This document shows positions 31,700 to 42,729 of a stretch of 64,000 nucleotides of DNA, in pieces. A program made the translations under genes and the position numbers. The stretch is from assembly GCA_016271365.2 (NCBI GenBank), contig CM028136.1, positions 465,866,001-465,930,000 of the forward strand, in the 5' to 3' direction. The notes under the pieces are model-generated. The model saw only the letters and a program-made list of their open reading frames with translations. It was not told the origin of the DNA and ran no database searches. Origin of the DNA: Neoceratodus forsteri. Lineage: Eukaryota > Chordata > Ceratodontiformes > Ceratodontidae. Each line of letters opens with the position of its first letter. The stretch's first letter is position 1.

Positions 31700-34092
31700 C
31701 CCCTTTAGAAAAAAGGGGTAGAACCCTGAGGAATAAGACCCCAGCCTCCTGCTGGTGAGAAACAGAAGGGAAGACCCTGCGCTAATCAAAAGAAGCCTAT
31801 GGGGAGAAGAGCTAGGATGCCCCCGAGGATGGGGAGACGGAGGAAGCCCCTGAAGTAATCTCCTAGCTCTGGAGGAAAAGAGACGGGTCCCCCGGAAAGC
31901 GAAGCGAATCACCCTACGCCGGGTCAGGGGTGACAACCTTGATAGACGAAGCCATGCCATCCGCCTAATGCAGATCGCTGTCCCCGCAAGCCTGGAAGCC
32001 ACCTCACTGGCGTCATAAGATGCCCTTACTTGGTGTCTTGCCAGCTCCAGGCCTATAGCAGAGAGGGCAATAGCTTGTCTGGTTTGCTCCGTATCAGGCA
32101 TTGATGCTAAAAGCTGAGACAGCATCGACCACAAATGCCTACTGTAGGCAGCGTGATGAGCCTGATGTGACGCAATGCAAGCCATCGCACGAGAGGAAGA
32201 ACACTCTTCACCCCCACTGGTGGTGTAGAATCGAATCCGGTGGGCGGTCACGCAGCCAGGCGGCGCGCCGGAGGAGTCTCTAGGTATACCAAACCCGAGG
32301 GCGGGTTGGGGAGAGTACCAAGGGATTCCGAAGAGGCACAATACCTTCGTCGACAGTCTGTCGGGGCTGGAGAAGGGGCGGCTGGCGACTGCCAGGAACG
32401 GATAGACGCCTCCTGGAAGGGGATAGGCCAGGAAGGTACCACCAGGTGCTGGGCACTGAATTCTCCAAGGAAGTCACGCGTCTCCCGTTCAGTGTTGTCT
32501 CGCCTAACGTAGGAGATTTGAAGATCCCTCACCATCCTCGAAAGGAATCGCTGATATTCAGTGAAATCAGCATTGGAGGAGATATGAGCAGAGGGTTCCT
32601 CTCCCTCAGAGGAGGGAGACGAGGATGATGGAGAGCTCGAATGTCCAGAAGATTCTTGCAGCGGTGGGGATAGGTGAAAGACCCGCTCATTCATACACCT
32701 GACATATGAGGGGAAGGCCGGCGCAGAACCTCAGAACTGCTCCCAGGATAACGGGCCCGTAGGACCGACATGGCCTGGAAGAGCGGGGGGTGGCTGCAGA
32801 GGAACGGGAAATGGGCACCTATGAAGAGGCAACTGTCCTCTGCTAGGGCTCTGAAATTCGGAGAAGGGAGCTCAAGCTGGCGGGATTCCGGACAACAGAC
32901 CAGGTCGCAAAACGGAACCCTGGGAAAGCGAAACCTGGAAAAGCCCAGAAGGGGATCCTCCCCTGTGACGAACCTGGGACTGCATGGAACCAGAAGGGCA
33001 GTCCGCAGCAACGCCACCGGAGGGGACCCTGGGGTCCAAGAGGGAAAAGCGGGGGCCCAGCTCGACTCCCTAGCCACCCGAGGGTGGCGGCAGAGACAGC
33101 TGACTGCACCCGCCCCTCGGACTCCAAGCGCCTCCTCCTCGACCCCCAGCGTTCTCCCACCCAGTGGCTGCAACAGCACCAGGGAGGGTAGCTGTCACGA
33201 GCCCCCAGGAGGGAGAGCCCTCCCTCCGCCCCAACTCCATCGCCCCCCAGGGACCCAGGACCACCCCTAGCCCGAGGGCCCTCAGGGGAGGACAGCAGCG
33301 GGGACAGCTGGAGAGGCCCGCTGTGCCGCCTAGCACCACGTGCCACCGGGGACCCCGACTCCGAAGAATCAGGTTGCCAGGACGGGTCCACGTCCGAGTC
33401 ATCGACCTCCAAAGAGGAAGAAACCAGCTGGACCACAATACTAGCAACCCCGGGGGGTCCCACGGAGAAACGGCGCTGGTGCCAGAGGCGGCGCCGGACG
33501 ACCTTGGCCCACCCGCTAGGCCCGGCCCCGGCTCCCCAGCGGCGCCGGCTTGATCACCAGTGTCGCAAGCGGCACCGGGATCCGAAACGGCGCCGGAGGG
33601 CAGCGTCGAGGGTCCACCGGTGCCGGGCCCAGCAGGCGCGGGCCTCGACACTGGGGGAGCCTGCACCTCTGAGGAGGTGACTGCCGAGGCGCTGTCCCCA
33701 CCGCAGCCCCAGGAGGGACCACGACATTCCTCCGACACCGCAAAAGAAGCTTCCTCTTCAACAAGAGAAGAGGAGGAAGCCTCCTCCTCCACAGACCGTA
33801 TAGGCCCAAGAGGGGATCTGGAGGAATGGCCTAGAGACCTTACCAGGGAATCCCTGGAGCGACGCCGTCTCTCGAAGGTCGGCAGGGCATTGCCGATCTT
33901 GAACGCGTGGACTTCGAGGACACGACGGTCCATGGAGAAACAGGTGTCGCACGCGTCCATATCGTGGTTGGGTCCCAGGCAATGGAGACAGACATCATGC
34001 CGGTCCGAGACGGAGAAATGCCGGCCACAGGAGCAGTGACGCATAGGGGCACGGCCGGCCTTCGACTTACGTTTTGCCCCCGAAACTGACAT
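31700..34092 (-). pseudogene. D2 Gag-like gene, frameshifted but better preserved
   Basis: The likely start codon is at 34092 (MSVSGAKRKSKAGRAP). The first frame stays open for about 340 codons (to 33070) and includes the zinc knuckle CLHCLGPNHDMDAC. An acidic Ser/Glu stretch and a GC-rich Pro/Gly middle follow. The C-terminal helical core lies at 31860..32240 in another frame (VRASYDASEVASRLAGTAI, closely matching D1). At least two frame changes are needed across the middle. Shadow frames on the plus strand are abundant because of high GC. Confidence 0.8.
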
Positions 34093-34259
34093 GATGCGAA
34101 CTAAATAAGGCAAAACACAGCAATAAAGCACTCGGCGCCGTCGACAGAAAATAAAGGAACGGTCTTACCAGGAGACTGCGTCGAGCGAGAGTCACTGGAG
34201 AAAAACAAGGAGTCTTGACGCAGAAACAGCTGAACTACCGCGCAGCAGGTGCAGCCTCG

Positions 34260-34454
34260 ACGGCGGGAGAAACAGAACTGAGATAGAGGAGGAGTCTGTG
34301 GCACCTAATGGCTGCCCCTCGCGATGATGCAGTACGTCACGCTCGAGGCGGGCGCCATGGAGCAGACTCAAAAAAAAAAAACTCCCGTAGCGGGTGCGCG
34401 CCCCCGGCACTAACCCAAGCAGTAATGAATGGTGAAGATTGACAAGGGAAGATC
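34260..34454. repeat. D2 right-side inverted terminal repeat
   Basis: Contains gagcagactcaaaaaaaaaa and acccaagcagtaatgaatgg, inverted to 30412..30600. Confidence 0.8.
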
Positions 34455-34990
34455 CACGTTTCGCTCCAGGCATGGTATGATCTGGGACAGACTGACCATC
34501 CGAAAGGTGCGTGACCTGACATACTGATGTAGATCGTGCAGATCTAGAATGGGGTGCCAGCCCCCTGTCTGCTTGGGCAAAGCCTGGGTCTCCTGGAGAA
34601 TCCGCCACTGGAGCTACTGCCTCCTTGAGGAGGAGCTTAGCGATGTCGTCTCAGAGAGCCAACGGAGTATGGACGGATACTCTTTCCTCCCTTGGGGCAC
34701 AGGCTCGGCGTGGAGGGTACTGCTCGAATTTCAGAGGCAGTCCCTGACCGACCACCTCCAAGACCCACTTGTCCGTGATGATAGCGGACCAGGCAGAAAG
34801 GAAGTGGTGGAGCAGGCCCCCCACGGGAGGACCCAGAGCTGGTGTGACGGGAGAGGGGGTGGCAGCCCCTGCCCCATCACGGTGCAAAATGGGAGGAGGA
34901 TCCAGGACCTGAACCTCTGCCTCCTTTACGGACCTGGGAGGGCCCGGGGGCACCAAGCTTGAGCCTGCTGCTGCTGCAGCTGCCCTCCTT

Positions 34991-36544
34991 GAAAGGAAGG
35001 TTGCTGGCCACAGGGGAAGAGTGCCGAAAGGGCTTCTTCTTCTGCTGCTTCTTACTGGAAGAACATTTAGCAGAAGTGGCATCCAAGGTAACACTGGACT
35101 GCTCAATACACCGAAGGTGATCAGCCACATCTGGGCGGAAAAGATCGGTGCCCAGGAAAGGCACATCAGCGAGTTTGTGCTGAGAATCTGCTGGGAAAGA
35201 GGACAGCCTCAGTTAAGCCCTGCGGTGAAATGCAACTGCGGCTGCCAACGAGCGGGCACAAGAGTCCCCAATGTCCAAGGCCATCTGAAGCTGCTGTTTG
35301 GCAACAGCCCGGCCCTGGTCCCAAACTTGCTTGATCGTGGTCTGCATGTCCGCAGAGAGGTGTGAGAGGACTTCGTCCAAAGACCCCAAGAGGGCACGGG
35401 AGAATGGTGCCATGATGACGACCGAACTTGCCTGACGGAGGCCTAAAGATGAGGCCATATAGACCCTTCGAGCCCAATGATCCAAGTTTTTGGATTACTT
35501 CCCGGGAGGTTGGTCAGTGTCGGCAGAACTGCCATTGCGCCTGAACACAAAGGTAGTCACCAGGCTCTCAGCCGAAGGGTGCTTTGTGAACCCTGCAAGG
35601 GACCCCATGGGCACCGCATACTTGTGGGCCATGCGGGCAGATGGAGTTGGACAGAAGGTAGGGCGCTGCCAAAGTTCTAAGGCTGGGCCAACTATGGCCT
35701 CGGCCACAGGAAAGGCCTCCGTCAGGGCACCCCTTCTCTTGAGGATGTCCGTGAGCGGGTACTCCACCTTTTTCTGGATAGATTCCAGGCGCACACCTGT
35801 AGACTCAGATGAGGCAAAGAATGCCTTGAAAGGATGAAGGACCTTCCTTCGTCTCTATCCCACCAGCTGATTCGTCATCCCCGGGATGAGAATGTAGGCC
35901 AGTGTCATCCGAATCTAAGGAATCCGGATACAATGGTTGACAGTCCGGGGTGACAGTGACCGAAAGAAGCCAGGGAGGCCTGGTGTCTGGTTTTATCTTC
36001 CTTAGAAGGAGCCCCTCCCACAGGCTGCTTGGGCGGAGGTTCCACCACGATCGGAGGAGAGACCGGTTTAGGCCGAACCGGAGGTTTCCCCGGCATGGGC
36101 GGGGGAGCCAACTTTATTGGCTCCTATGAGTCGGCTTCGCCTGGGAGGCAAAGCCAAGTAATGGCAGGGGTAGAGGCTGGGGTCGGCTTGTGCCTGGACA
36201 AAATCAGCTGGTGCCACGAGGTCCTCGCAGCGCCGCTGAGCCTCTTATCCGAGGAGGACCAGGACCACCATGGTGTCGCTTCTTTTTGAGCGCCAGGCTC
36301 TTCCTCGCTTATCAGTCGAGGGGTCCTAGACCCGATCGAGATCGGACAGGCATATTCGTTTGTTGGAGAGACACCGTGGGACCGGTGATTTTCCAGGGCC
36401 GGGACCATCAGAGGATTCCTGTTTTGGCTGGGTCTCCTTGCTTGGGAAAGAAAGTACCGGAGTCGGAGACAATGGGTCAATGATTATTTCCAACCTCGTC
36501 AATCGACACTTCGGTCAACTGGCCAGACAGCAAAGCAGAGAAGC
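34991..36544 (-). pseudogene. B1 Gag-like gene, broken, 5' end missing
   Basis: The core at 35213..35485 reads HWARRVYMASSLGLRQASSV, similar to KQYMAASLGLRQANY in family A Gag. It continues through MQTTIKQVWDQGRAVAKQQL. The part toward 36544 is low-complexity Pro/Gly with repeated ccggtt and gaaccg boxes. The N-terminal zinc knuckle was not found and the element's right terminus is absent. Confidence 0.7.
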
Positions 36545-38095
36545 CAAAGGCTGAAGAGGCAATTTAGACCCTCAGTACCTGAAATAGACAGGAGATGTAT
36601 TCCAGGGTCTGGACCAGTCAGCCCCTGAAGGGTGCCGCTAACAGCCAGTTGTCCAGGTAGGGGAACACACAGAAACTCTCTCCTGAGGGCAGCTGCCACC
36701 ACCGCCAGATACTTAGTAAAGACCCTGGGGCAGAGGAAAGGCCAAAAGGGAGGCCCGGAAAAGAAAATGGGCTCCCTGAAAGTGGAAGCGGAGGAAGTGT
36801 TGATGGGTAGGAAAAATCTGAATATGTAAGAAGACATCCTGCATGTCCAGAAAGCAGAGCCCATCTCCCCGGTGCAGGAGGGGCAACAACCCCTGAAGGG
36901 TGACCATCCTGAAACATCTGTACTCTATGTACATGTTCAGATGACTGATACAGGATGAGGCCAGTCTTTCTGGGGAAAAGGAAGAAGTGGGAGTAGAACC
37001 CCCTCTATGTCCCTTTTTTGCAGACCAGCCTGAATTTCCTCACAGAGCAGTAGTAAGTGGGTTGGGGGAGTAAGAGGAGTTTACCAGAGGATTTTATGGA
37101 GACCACTCTAGAAACTCTTAATAGTGTGACTGTGCTCTATGATCTGAAGCACCCAGTTGTCTATAGTTATGCACCTCCACCCAACAAAGTGGAGGGAGAA
37201 ACGACCCCCGTAAGCCTCCCCCAGAACCCTTTTGGGGTGGGGGGGTGTCAGCTAAGGAGTCGGGTGGGAGCGGGTGCTGGGAGGGCAAACATGGGCACTC
37301 AAGGGGCTCTGGGGGCAGAGAGGGCTGATGCTGCCTTGCACTTGCCCTGATCTTTGGCAGACTGGCTGGAGTGCTTACAGGAGGAGCGACAAAAGGAAAG
37401 ACGCTGACCCACCGGGAGGGCATGGCCAGACTCCTGGAAGGTGGAAATTATATCCTGAACGTCCCCCTCCAAGAGGACACAGCTCGGAAAGGGGGCGTCA
37501 AAAATGCTGGACTGCACATCCGAGACAAAACTGGATACCCTGAGCCACGAATGGCGCCAGAGGCAGACACCAGCAACTGCTCCTCTGCCCGAGGTGTCCA
37601 CGGCATCGTAAGCAGCCCGAAGAACATAGCTGCCAACGTCAAAGCCCAACTTAAGCAGCTGGGCAAGCTGCACTTTAGTGGCATCCTCAGGCAAAGCCTG
37701 AATGAGGATCCTGACCTGGTCCCAGAGGACGTTCTCATATTACACCGTGTGTGCGAGGAAGTTAATGTCCCAGATAGCCAGAGTAGTGGACGCAAAGACG
37801 CGTTTACCCAAGTGGTCAAGCGGTCTGGAGTCCCGGTCCAGGGGGAGAGCACTGAGGTGTTTGGGCTTCTTGGTACGGTCATGCGCTACATTGATGACCA
37901 CTGAGTCAACCTTAGGGTGGCTACCCCAAAAAGAGTTTACCAGGCCAAGCGTGGTAGAGCCTGCCTTTTTAGGTAGTGGAGGAACAGAAGGGGGTGATTC
38001 CAAGCTGCTCTGGTGACATCGCCATAAGAGTCAATCAGGGATGGCACCACCACCGGAAGGGATCCTGCTGCCTCAAATAAAGACTAAGAAGGGAA
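36545..38095 (-). pseudogene. E-like DIRS RT and Gag remnant
   Basis: The RT block at 36618..36917 shows FSFPGLPFGLSSAPGSLLSI and the catalytic box FPYLDNWLLAAP (D to N change). The Gag block at 37300..38003 shows GKRVFASTTLAIWDINFLAH and WLRVSSFVSDVQSSIFDAPF, matching E1 Gag (RKVYASATGTIRSLNFLAH, WLRVAGFRQDLQDAILDAPF). It may be the continuation of E2 beyond B1, with the intervening RNase H deleted. It is cut at 38095 by a LINE. Confidence 0.75.
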
Positions 38096-38342
38096 TCAGT
38101 GCATTCGGGCAGAAGTTTGACGTCTTTGCAGAATATTTAAACTAGCAAATGGGGAGAGGGGTGCAGCACCCCATACGTCGAATGGGAAAAACACCCTTCC
38201 CCCCTCAGCTAGTGGTCAAACAGGAGTTCAGCATGTTTGCAGTTCATTTGCATCACCAGGTAAGGAAAAAGGTCCAGCTCCCCATACGATGCACAGGGGA
38301 AACGCCAGACCTCACCCAAACAACTAACATACCGAAATCAGG

Positions 38343-41145
38343 CCAATGGAAAATCATGTATACAAATGCTCGCAGTCTGGGAAACAAGATCCCTGATCTG
38401 CAGGCAATAATGACAGAGGCTAAACTGGACATAGTAACGATTAGCGAGACATGGTTTACCAGTAACCACACTTGGGAGACTTCAGTATCTGTCTATTCAC
38501 TGTTCAGAAGAGACTGAGTTGCCAAAAAAAAAAAAGGGGGGGGGGGCCCTGTATGTCAATGAAAATATCAAAGCTGCAGAAATTCAGAATACATATAAGG
38601 AGCCAGAAGAACTGTGGGTCACCCTGGAAACAGGAAATGGGACAGCCATAAGAACTGGGGTTGTCTACAGGCCCCCAAACCAGGGGGAGGACACAGACAC
38701 ATTACTGTTAGAAGATATACAAAACATGACAGCTAAAGGGGAGGTTCCGATAATGGAAGACTTCAACATGCCAGATACAGATTGGTCAATACCAGCAAGA
38801 ATATCTGCCAGAACTAGACACATTGTGGATTCCCTGCAGGGGGAGGGCCTCAAACAACTGGTACAACAACCCACAAGAGATAGGGCTATCCTAGATCTAG
38901 TACTGACTAACAGGAAAAGGATCACAGATCTTCAGGTAGAAGGTCACCTGGGGGCCAGTGACCATCACATGGTATGGTTCAGTTTGGCCACTATAACTAA
39001 ATCATTCAATTCCAAGGCAAAAATATGGGACTTGAGAGGAGTTGACTTTGATAAGGTGGCCAGCAGAGTTAATCTAGCCCTGGCAAAAAGAAATACAGGT
39101 GAGGGGGTACAGGCAAAGTGGGCAAGCATTAACGATGCAATACTTGAAGCAACATCCCATTGTGTTAGAGAGAAAAGGAAGTGCAAAAGAAGAAGGAAAC
39201 CACTTTGGTTCTCAAAAACAGTAGCAGAAAAGGTCAGAGCCAAAAGGCTGGCCTTCAGGAAATATAAGGGAACGCAGCGGGATGAAGACAGAGAGGCATA
39301 CGAAACTTCCCTAAGGGAAGCAGGGAAGGCAGTAAGGCTTTAGGCCCAAACTGGGGAAACACTAGCACAGACAGTAAAAGAAGGTGACAAGACGTTCTAT
39401 AGATACATTAGTGAAAGGAGAAAGTCCAGAGGGGGTCTTGCTAAGATCAAAGGAGTTAAGGGGGCATGTGAGGAGGAGGACTATGTAAAAGCATCTATCC
39501 TAAATAGATACTTCTGCTCAGTATTTACTGAAGAGAAGGTAGGGCAGGGCCCACAGCTCAGCACCATGGACACAGGCGGGAGGGAGGTAGGCACTAGTCC
39601 CTTCACAAAAGAAAGGGTCCTACAAGAGCTCGATAAGCTCAGGGTGGACAAGGCAATGGGACCTGATGGCATACATCCCAGGGTACTAAAGGAGCTAAAG
39701 ATGGAAACAGCAGAGCCATTATCAGAACTATTTAGTGAGTCTCTGAGCACAGGAGAGGTCTGACAAGACTGGAGAAGGGCTCATGTGATCCCGCCCCACA
39801 AGAATGGTAGCAGGGAGAAGGCAGGGAACTATAGACCAGTCAGTCTTACCTCAGCAGTGGGCAAGATTATGGAGACACTCCTTAAGGAAAGGATAGTGCA
39901 ACACCTGGAATCCATAGGAGCACAGGATCCAAGACAGCATGGGTTTACAAAAGGAAGGTCCTGCCAAACTAATCTCATAGATTTCTTTGACTGGGTAACC
40001 AGAGTGGTGGACCATGGAGGAGCAGCTGATGTCCCCTACCTTAACTTCAGCAAAGCTTTCAATACTGTTCCACACAGAAGACTGATTAATAAGCTGGGTA
40101 GGCTCGGGGTGGGTCAGAAGTTGGTCAACTGGGTGGCAAACTGGTTGACGGGCAGAAAACAGAGTGGTGGTAAATGGTGTACAGTCAGAAGAGATGTAAG
40201 TCAATCAATCAAGTCTTTATTTAACCAGGCGTTCATCGTTGAGCAGAAGCTCATTTGCAAGATGGACCTCACAAGTGGGGTACCTCAGGGATCAGTCCTT
40301 GGGTCAGTCCTCCTCAATATCTTCATCAGTGACATTGCAGATGGACTGGAGGGTAAGGTTTGTCTGTTTGCAGATGACACCAAGATCTGCAACAGAGTAA
40401 ATGATCCAGATGGGGTGGGAAGAATGAGAAGAGATCTGGATAAACTAGCAAAATGGTCAGAAGAGTGGCAACTGGGGTTTAATGCAAAGAAGTGCAAAAT
40501 CATGCACATAGGGAAGAGAAACCCTGAAGCCACCTATAGGCTGGGAGGGGAGTTGCTGGCAGTCATAAGGGAAGAAAGACTTGGGCATCATCATCACCGA
40601 TGACCTGAAAACGTCCAAGCAGACCACTAAAGCAGTAGGTAAGGCTAGGTGGATGTTAGGGTGTATTAGTAGGGGTATCACAAATCGGAAGAAGGAGGTA
40701 ACAATCCCTCTTATCAAGACACTGGTTAGGCCCCATCTGGAGTACTGCATGCAGTACTGGAGGCCTCACCTTCACAAGGAAATTAACCAAACTGAGGTAG
40801 TCCAGAGAAGAGCAACCAAAATGGTGCAGGGACTGCATCAGAAAACATGAGGACAGATTAACAGAACTCAATATGTATACCCTAGAGCAAAGGAGGGAGA
40901 GAGGTGATATGATCAAAACATTCAAACACCTTAAGGGCATTAACAAGGTGAAAGAGTCTAACATGTTTAAATATAAGAAAAATAGCAAGACAAGAGGACA
41001 CAGCATGAAATTAGAGGGAGGTCGATTAAGGGGTAATGTGAGGAAGTTATTTCTCACAGAAAGGGCGGTGAATGCATGGAACAGCTTACCTCGGGAAGTG
41101 GTGGATATGAATACAGTGCCGGGCTTCAAACAGGGCATGGGATAG
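38343..41145 (+). pseudogene. CR1-like endonuclease-reverse transcriptase (ORF2), broken
   Basis: The endonuclease shows NARSLGNKIPDLQAIM, IVTISETWF, VVYRPPNQGE, MEDFNMPDTDW and GASDHHMVW, the apurinic endonuclease fold order. RT shows VDKAMGPDGIHPRVLKEL, GKIMETLLKERI, QHGFTKGRSCQTNLI, NFSKAFNTVPHRRL, VPQGSVLGSVLLNIF and the catalytic CLFADDTKI. The C-terminal part has QRRATKMVQGL. Frames break at the A/G homopolymers (38524..38546), at 39343, near 39770, 40590 and 40850. In LINEs this protein nicks the target and copies RNA in place. Confidence 0.88.
40196..40263 (+). other. Short foreign insert in the LINE RT gene
   Basis: Compared with copy a (VVVNGVHSEERRVTSGVPQG), copy b carries about 68 extra bases (starting aagtcaatcaatcaagtctt) between the VNG and SGVPQG motifs. 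The upstream frame is shifted and the insert brings it back in frame. Its origin is unknown. Confidence 0.55.
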
Positions 41146-41288
41146 GCATAAGGGAGCAATACAGATGAGTATGAAAAAATAGGCTACTGACAGAGCAAAG
41201 GCCGATGGCACATTTGTAAGGTAGAAAAAGAAATGGGCAGACTGGATGGGCCTTGCGGTCCTTATCTGCCTTCAACTTTTATGTTTCT

Positions 41289-41845
41289 ATATTTCTCCCA
41301 CAGGGACACAGACACATTGGGGGGTGGGGAGGGGTAAGGAGAGAAGGCAAAAGACGACAGCAGAGGTTGACAAACAAGGTGGTAGCAGATTCTAAAAGGC
41401 CATGTGTGCAAATGCTCCAAGTCTGGGAAACAAAATCCTGGACCTACAGGCCATCATGGCACAGGCTGACCTGGACATTGTCACCATTACCAAATCACAG
41501 TGCACTGAGAACTCTGACTGGGACACAGCCATACCAGGCTACACTCTGTTCAGAAAGGAAAAGATGGGAAAGAAAGGGGGAAGCGTGGCTCTTTATGTGA
41601 GGGATAGCATAAAACCTACTGAGATACAGGGAGGGGGGGAGGTACTGTGGGTCACCCTAGAAACAGGGAAGGGAACAGCTATTCAGACTGGCATGATCTA
41701 CAGACCTCCGGCATTGGGGGGAGGGGGGTTGAATAAGCTTCTAGTCGAAGCCATCGAAAAGATGGCAAACAAGCAAGAGGTACTGCTGGTGGGGAGACTT
41801 CAATCTGCCAGATGTAGACGGGAGCATCCCAGCTTCAGCTAGGAC
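41289..41845 (+). mobile_element. CR1-like LINE copy c, endonuclease fragment
   Basis: Reads SLGNKILDLQAIMAQADLD, IVTITKSQCTENSDWDTAIP, GGSVALYVRDSIKPTE, LWVTLETGKGTAIQTGMIYR and PP, then stops abruptly at 41845. It is in the same orientation as copy b and directly behind it, but is a distinct copy. The cut coincides with the start of the inverted repeat at 41846. Confidence 0.83.
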
Positions 41846-41872
41846 GGTATGCACTCCTTGCCCTTAGGAAAA
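41846..41872. repeat. 27-nt inverted repeat, left arm
   Basis: Begins ggtatgcactccttgccctt and is the exact reverse complement of 48702..48728. Confidence 0.9.
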
Positions 41873-42154
41873 TTAAATGTGTAATAATGTTTAACTTGAC
41901 AGCATTATTTGTATACATCATTATATTGTTTAGGATGTATAGCTCTGTACCAATTAGTAACCTTTGCTTTTGTTTTTTGTTCTCATCCTGCAGGATCTAC
42001 TAAGCCTGAATTCGTCACTATGGAATAAAATGCACTAAATCTATGACGCCAAACATCTGCTGGTAGATCCCCAGAAGGAGCCCCATGTTAAAAATATGGG
42101 TGATCATGATTAACATTTAATATTGATGCATCAAATAAGACTATGTAAAGAAAA
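41873..42154. other. Unassigned segment between inverted repeat and E1
   Basis: AT-rich. On the plus strand a good pyrimidine tract and cag end near 41998, followed by a short open frame (STKPEFVTME then stop). That could be a terminal exon or chance. E1 interrupts this segment at about 42155. Confidence 0.35.
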
Positions 42155-42400
42155 GTACAGTTACGCAAGAACTTACCATAACAGCAGATCTTAGAGAGGA
42201 GCTCTTGCAGCAGGTATTACACATAGGACTAATGCCGTCAGGCGTTAGGACCCCACGGGAAAATCTTTTAGCTAGCTAGCACTCTGTGGTGGAGGTCCGC
42301 CCCAGACGTCGGCTCGGCCCGCCGTCCAACGTGGTATAAAGGGTGCGGACCCCCTGCGCCATCTCAGTTCCCCGCCAAAGACCTGGCTGAAAGTGTTGGA
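42155..42400. repeat. E1 left inverted terminal repeat
   Basis: Contains gagctcttgcagcaggtatt, ctagctagcactctgtgg and gccgtccaacgtggta, found inverted at 47870..48106. Confidence 0.82.
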
Positions 42401-42484
42401 GAATCAAGAAGGAACTCCCCTACTCAAGAGAAATATAGGATGTAAGTAAAGTAAGGACCTGGGGGATGGTGGGCAGGAAGGCCA

Positions 42485-42575
42485 CCTGCTGCAAGAGCTC
42501 CTCTCGAGACGGTAAGTTCTTACGTAACTATACTATTTGACTTCGAGGTGGAGCTCTTGCAGCAGGTATTACAGT
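42485..42575. repeat. E1 internal complementary region
   Basis: Reads gacggtaagttcttacgtaa (complement of the left end) joined to ttgacttcgaggtggagctc (complement of the right end). Confidence 0.88.
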
Positions 42576-42729
42576 TAGGACTGAGTCCCAAGCAGTAGCC
42601 CTAGATAGGTCCAGGTCAGAAGGATGGAGGAATGACTGAAACAGAGGGGTGCCTACCCTCTTAGGAGAGCAGTCCCTGCAGGACAGCCAGCCCAAATCCT
42701 GCTCTCCTCCTTCAAGCCATGTCCAAACT

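Larger units (their letters stand above)
30412..34454 (-). mobile_element. Gag-only non-autonomous DIRS, family D copy 2 (D2)
   Basis: This is the second D copy, 4.04 kb, opposite in orientation to D1. Its left end reads aaaattacatacctaccgta and its right end attgacaagggaagatc. Minus-strand order is ITR, gag, ICR, 3' segment, ITR, with no RT, RNase H or YR. Two independent copies of nearly equal length in unrelated targets show that this is a mobile gag-only lineage and not a one-off deletion. Confidence 0.88.
29941..34990 (-). pseudogene. B1 reverse transcriptase, split by D2
   Basis: The C-terminal side (29987..30411) shows MPFSLSSAPRVFTKCIAVVA and the thumb. The N-terminal side after D2 (34455..34990) gives ILDLHDLHQYVRSRTFRMVS. 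The D2 insertion falls between LERNVDL and CSLQDTFFHLP, that is, within the palm. An open frame at 34192..34608 overlapping this area is a shadow. Confidence 0.8.
27591..36544 (-). mobile_element. DIRS retrotransposon, family B copy 1 (B1), split by D2
   Basis: The left terminus is aacaggttactcacccgtaa, with an ICR at 27815..27915. YR, RNase H and RT follow on the minus strand. RT is split by D2 (30412..34454), then RT N-terminal sequence and gag continue to about 36544. The expected right terminus (complement of the second ICR half) was not found, so the 5' end of this copy is probably deleted where the E-like remnant begins. Confidence 0.82.
38096..41288 (+). mobile_element. CR1-like LINE copy b, nearly full ORF2
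   Basis: About 3.2 kb on the plus strand, with endonuclease then RT, ending in a 3' tail (gactggatgggccttgcggt, then tatgtttctata). No ORF1 was recognised, so it is probably 5' truncated. It is inserted in the E-like Gag remnant. Confidence 0.87.
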
